Part shown: positions 62,017-64,000 of the stretch, one piece after another
Layout: each line of letters opens with the position of its first letter
Position numbering within the stretch: the stretch's first letter is position 1
Assembly: GCF_902498845.1 (NCBI RefSeq)
Contig: NZ_CABVLM010000005.1
Location: 298,444 to 362,443, forward strand
DNA: 64,000 bases
Source: Pseudoalteromonas rhizosphaerae
Lineage (GTDB): Bacteria; Pseudomonadota; Gammaproteobacteria; Enterobacterales; Alteromonadaceae
Reading direction: 5' to 3'
Translations under genes and position numbers: made by a program
Notes under the pieces: model-generated
The model's input: the letters and a program-made list of their open reading frames with translations, nothing else
Told to the model about the DNA's origin: nothing
The model's database searches: none

Positions 62017-62028
62017 CAACTCCCAATA
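62002..62028. terminator. Inverted repeat overlapping the gsk stop
   Basis: tattgggag (62002-62010) pairs with ctcccaata (62020-62028) around a 9-nt loop containing the gsk TAA. No T-run follows on the plus strand, so it may be a weak terminator shared with the convergent glsA. Confidence 0.5.
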
Positions 62029-62036
62029 CATATTAG

Positions 62037-62978
62037 TTAAAAAATAGAGATATCAAGTTTTTTAGATAGCAGCTCAAGGGCTGCTATTCCTGCCACCGAG
62101 TTGCCAAATGAATTTAACCCTGGCGACCACACAGCCACTGTAAACTTATTCGGTAACACCGCTAATATAGTACCCGATACTCCTGATTTACCCGGCATAC
62201 CAACCCTATAACCAAAATCGCCCGCCGCATCATAGAGGCCGCTGGTAAATAATAATGAGTTGAGCTGTTTGTTTTGCAGACTTGAAAGTACGCGTCTATT
62301 AGACACGTTATCTATCCCTTTATTGGCCAGAAAGTTATATGCTTTAGCCAATTCGACACAATTGAGCTCTATTGCACAAAAATTAAAATATGCCCATAAC
62401 ACATCATCAACTTCGTTTTTAAAGTTACCAAAGGACTTCATTAAATGCCCCATTGCAGCATTACGATGACGAAATTCATACTCAGAATTAGCGACCTTTT
62501 TATCAATCACTATGCCCTTATTTCCAGACAATAACCTAAATGTTTCTAACATTGAATGCATAGGTGCAGACAAGCGGCTATATAACGCATCACAGGTAAC
62601 GATAGCACCGGCATTTATGAAAGGGTTACGCGGTATACCCTTTTCAAACTCAAGCTGAGTCAAAGAGTTAAACGCAGTACCTGACGGCTCTTTGCCGACT
62701 CGTTGCCATAATTCATTACCATAGCGCTGCAGCGCTAACGTTAACGTCATTACTTTAGAAACCGATTGAATTGTAAAGCGTTGCGAGCAATCGCCTGCGC
62801 AAAATGTCTGGCCATCAGTCGTATATATAGCAATAGAAAATTGGTTAGCATCAACCTCAGCCAATGCTGGAATATAATCCGCCACTTTACCTTGTGATAA
62901 CAGTGGTTGCACCTCAGCGGTAATTTCATTTAAGACTTGTTGATAATCAGAGGTAGGCAAGGTAACCCTCATTGGCAT
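62037..62978 (-). CDS. glsA: Glutaminase GlsA
   Basis: This 313-aa serine-dependent glutaminase converts glutamine to glutamate and ammonia. The Ser-x-x-Lys active site is in IQSVSKVMTLTLAL near 70-83. NPFINAGAIVTCD near 117-129 binds the substrate. The late GKSGVSGTILAV near 262 is also family-conserved. Length equals the usual 300-315. The start at 62978 is the first of two Met (residues 1 and 3). Confidence 0.93.
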   Translation of the reverse strand: MPMRVTLPTSDYQQVLNEITAEVQPLLSQGKVADYIPALAEVDANQFSIAIYTTDGQTFCAGDCSQRFTIQSVSKVMTLTLALQRYGNELWQRVGKEPSGTAFNSLTQLEFEKGIPRNPFINAGAIVTCDALYSRLSAPMHSMLETFRLLSGNKGIVIDKKVANSEYEFRHRNAAMGHLMKSFGNFKNEVDDVLWAYFNFCAIELNCVELAKAYNFLANKGIDNVSNRRVLSSLQNKQLNSLLFTSGLYDAAGDFGYRVGMPGKSGVSGTILAVLPNKFTVAVWSPGLNSFGNSVAGIAALELLSKKLDISIF

Positions 62979-63216
62979 TGAAAACAGAAATAAAATTCTA
63001 CCATATTAGAAGAAAAGCAGACTGACTTTATTACTCAAATAATACCTAATAAAACACGCTTACAGTCACTTATGAATAATGCTGATTTGCCTTTTACTTA
63101 CAAAGAGTGCGAGCTTGCATTTTCTTATGGGTAGCGCGAGTTTTTTAAGATTAAAAAGTGGCAGTACACGCATGTCAAAGGTTAACACTGACGGCTCGAA
63201 GCCAATAGCTTTTCTG
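62979..63216. other. Intergenic region upstream of glsA
   Basis: This gap carries the glsA promoter region. On its right side it runs into the 5S-derived repeat zone. I saw no conserved ORF. Apparent short frames here and up to 63,764 are not supported. Confidence 0.4.
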
Positions 63217-63315
63217 CAGACGTAAAAAAGCCCGACTATTGCTAGTAGGGCTTTCTCAATTTGGAGCTTGGCGATGTCGTGGTGCCCACAGCGGTAGAGT
63301 GCCACATAGCAAATG
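63217..63315 (-). pseudogene. Decayed 5S rRNA/terminator unit, copy 1
   Basis: A 99-nt block holds a terminator (aaagcccgacta with tagtagggcttt, 63227-63254), the sequence TTTGGAGCTTGGCGATGTC resembling the 5S 3' end, and then a deviating stretch ending in ACATAGCAAATG as in 5S. Some 16 extra bases replace the normal TTTCACATAGC neighbourhood. It differs from copy 2 (170 nt to the right) at about six positions. Confidence 0.7.
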
Positions 63316-63386
63316 TATAGAGTAGGCTTTAGGCTCTTATTCTTTTCCTTTAACCTATTACCTTTCACCTCGAACCTTCTTTATTC

Positions 63387-63485
63387 CAGACGTAAAAAAG
63401 CCCGACTATTTCTAGTCGGGCTTTCTCAATTTGGAGCCTGGCGATGTCGTAGTACCCACAGCGGTAGAGAGCCACATAGCAAATG
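63387..63485 (-). pseudogene. Decayed 5S rRNA/terminator unit, copy 2 (first part)
   Basis: The second copy of the 99-nt block has a perfect terminator stem (aaagcccgacta 63397-63408 with tagtcgggcttt 63413-63424). A 5S-like part then extends to ACACTATC at 63495. The 5S-like sequence resumes at 63595, so the unit is interrupted. Confidence 0.7.
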
Positions 63486-63495
63486 CCACACTATC

Positions 63496-63594
63496 TTTGT
63501 GTCGGGGCGGCCTTGTGCGGGGCTCGCCTTCGAGCTGGTTTGTTTGATGTATAGGAATACGAATGCCGTGAAGCACAGGATATGCAAGAGCGGC
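63496..63594. repeat. 99-nt insert inside 5S copy 2
   Basis: Relative to the intact 5S gene, these 99 nt stand where only about 18 are expected (between ACACTATC and CACTACTGAG). The insert is GC-rich on its left and unrelated to 5S. It carries no long ORF of its own. It may be a mobile or dispersed repeat unit; I cannot identify it. Confidence 0.5.
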
Positions 63595-63622
63595 CACTAC
63601 TGAGTTCACCATGGGGTCTTGG
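63595..63622 (-). pseudogene. 5S rRNA fragment, copy 2 (second part)
   Basis: CACTACTGAGTTCACCATGG and the following bases match the equivalent part of the intact 5S gene (CACTACTGAGTTCGGCATGG) with two changes, and then diverge. This is the remaining part of copy 2 after the insert. Confidence 0.65.
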
Positions 63623-63649
63623 CTTGGTGTTTTCATTTTATTCCAGACA

Positions 63650-63686
63650 ACAAAAAACCCGTTACATCGCTGTAACGGGTTTCTCT
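63650..63686 (-). terminator. Intrinsic terminator of the rRNA operon
   Basis: aaacccgttaca (63655-63666) pairs perfectly with tgtaacgggttt (63671-63682) around a 4-nt loop, with a T-run in minus-strand reading. It lies about 10 nt after the 5S 3' end. Confidence 0.92.
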
Positions 63687-63691
63687 TATTT

Positions 63692-63809
63692 GGAGCCTGG
63701 CAATGTCCTACTTTCACATAGCAAATGCTACACTATCATCGGCGCTGTTTCGTTTCACTACTGAGTTCGGCATGGGGTCAGGTGGGTCCAAAACGCTATT
63801 GTTACCAAG
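63692..63809 (-). rRNA. rrf: 5S ribosomal RNA
   Basis: In minus-strand reading the gene begins CTTGGTAACAATAGCG and has the universal core CCCATGCCGAACTCAG and then GTGAAACG. It ends GGACATTGCCAGGCTCC. Length of about 118 nt is normal for 5S. It follows the 23S gene after a spacer of about 130 nt, as in a standard rrn operon transcribed leftward. Confidence 0.95.
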
Positions 63810-63941
63810 CAAATACGGTGTTAATCGCGTTAGCAATTAACTAAAATTTGGAATTCTGATAATAAAGAGTATCGTAAATCTACTTTAGTCTATTAACTTC
63901 TTGCGCTATCAACTATCACATAAAACGCGTTTGGCGTTGTA

Positions 63942-64000
63942 TGGTTAAGCCTCACGGGTAATTAGTACAAGTTAGCTTAACATATCACTATGCTTCCACA
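63942..64000 (-). rRNA. rrl: 23S ribosomal RNA, 3' end (partial)
   Basis: Read on the minus strand, the sequence GTTAAGCTAACTTGTACTAAT followed by TACCCGTGAGGCTTAACCAT (shown in parts) is the conserved extreme 3' end of gammaproteobacterial 23S rRNA. The rest of the gene lies beyond the right window edge. Confidence 0.92.

Noticed and set aside
63066..63764. Several overlapping open frames on both strands in the region next to the 5S gene
   Set aside because: They run through the 5S gene, its terminators and decayed copies, have no ribosome binding sites, and give low-complexity or rRNA-derived translations.
63810..63941. tRNA gene in the 23S-5S spacer
   Set aside because: The roughly 130-nt spacer shows no cloverleaf-like pattern or conserved TTCGA element that I could find by eye.

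Overview
The window looks like a chromosomal segment of a marine gammaproteobacterium of the order Alteromonadales, most likely Pseudoalteromonas or a close relative. I base this on protein similarity recognised by eye: the argCBFGH(A) cluster divergent from argE with an argH-argA fusion, panP in place of panD, mpl-ubiX, and kdkA/hldE/gmhB lipopolysaccharide genes. The moderate AT content fits too. No database search was possible. Nearly all of the sequence is conserved housekeeping DNA, coding-dense and organised in short, tightly spaced operons, many with 1-8 nt overlaps. No plasmid, phage, transposon, CRISPR or recognisable defence genes were seen.

Layout. 1-5.3 kb: the 3' end of an RND efflux pump gene, msrA, an AT-rich pair of unknown exported or membrane-anchored proteins (1015-2827), and btuB behind a cobalamin riboswitch. 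5.3-12.9 kb: a YajQ-type protein, VanZ-like protein, a PanE-like reductase, thiI, a TetR regulator, coaD coupled to a Wzi-like outer-membrane protein, and a compact unknown module of one 69-aa protein plus two paralogous membrane proteins (11608-12886). 13.1-20.4 kb: arginine biosynthesis, argCBFGH(A) on the minus strand facing away from argE, with ARG-box-like operators between them. 20.4-38.9 kb: panP, an EAL-domain signalling protein, the operon mpl-ubiX-ABC ATPase-ABC permease-TrmB-like, folB-folK-uppP, plsY, tsaD, several small DUF proteins, an HD-GYP response regulator, a LysR regulator, a 2OG-Fe(II) oxygenase and ubiC-ubiA. 38.9-42.8 kb: a FliL-like protein, glpE-glpG and kbl-tdh. 42.9-51 kb: lipopolysaccharide inner-core genes (gmhB, a heptosyltransferase, kdkA, hldE, gmhA, waaA) and a second Wzi-like protein. 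51-62.9 kb: ydbH-ynbE-ydbL, purL, mltF, a small Arg-rich ORF, tadA, gsk and glsA. 63.2-64 kb: the end of a minus-strand rRNA operon (23S 3' end, 5S), followed by two decayed partial copies of the 5S/terminator unit.

How genes work together. Envelope biogenesis dominates: uppP and mpl supply and recycle peptidoglycan precursors, mltF cleaves peptidoglycan, the gmhA/gmhB/hldE/heptosyltransferase/kdkA/waaA set builds a phosphorylated-Kdo inner core, the YdbH-YnbE-YdbL set is expected to move phospholipid to the outer membrane, and two Wzi-like barrels suggest surface polysaccharide attachment. Cofactor synthesis is spread over coaD, panP, PanE-like, folB/folK, ubiA/ubiC/ubiX and thiI.

No convincing new multi-gene system is visible. 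The observations most worth a second look are the tandem decayed 5S units, the unknown three-gene membrane module at 11.6-12.9 kb, the unknown pair at 1.0-2.8 kb and the 55-aa Arg-rich ORF beside tadA.
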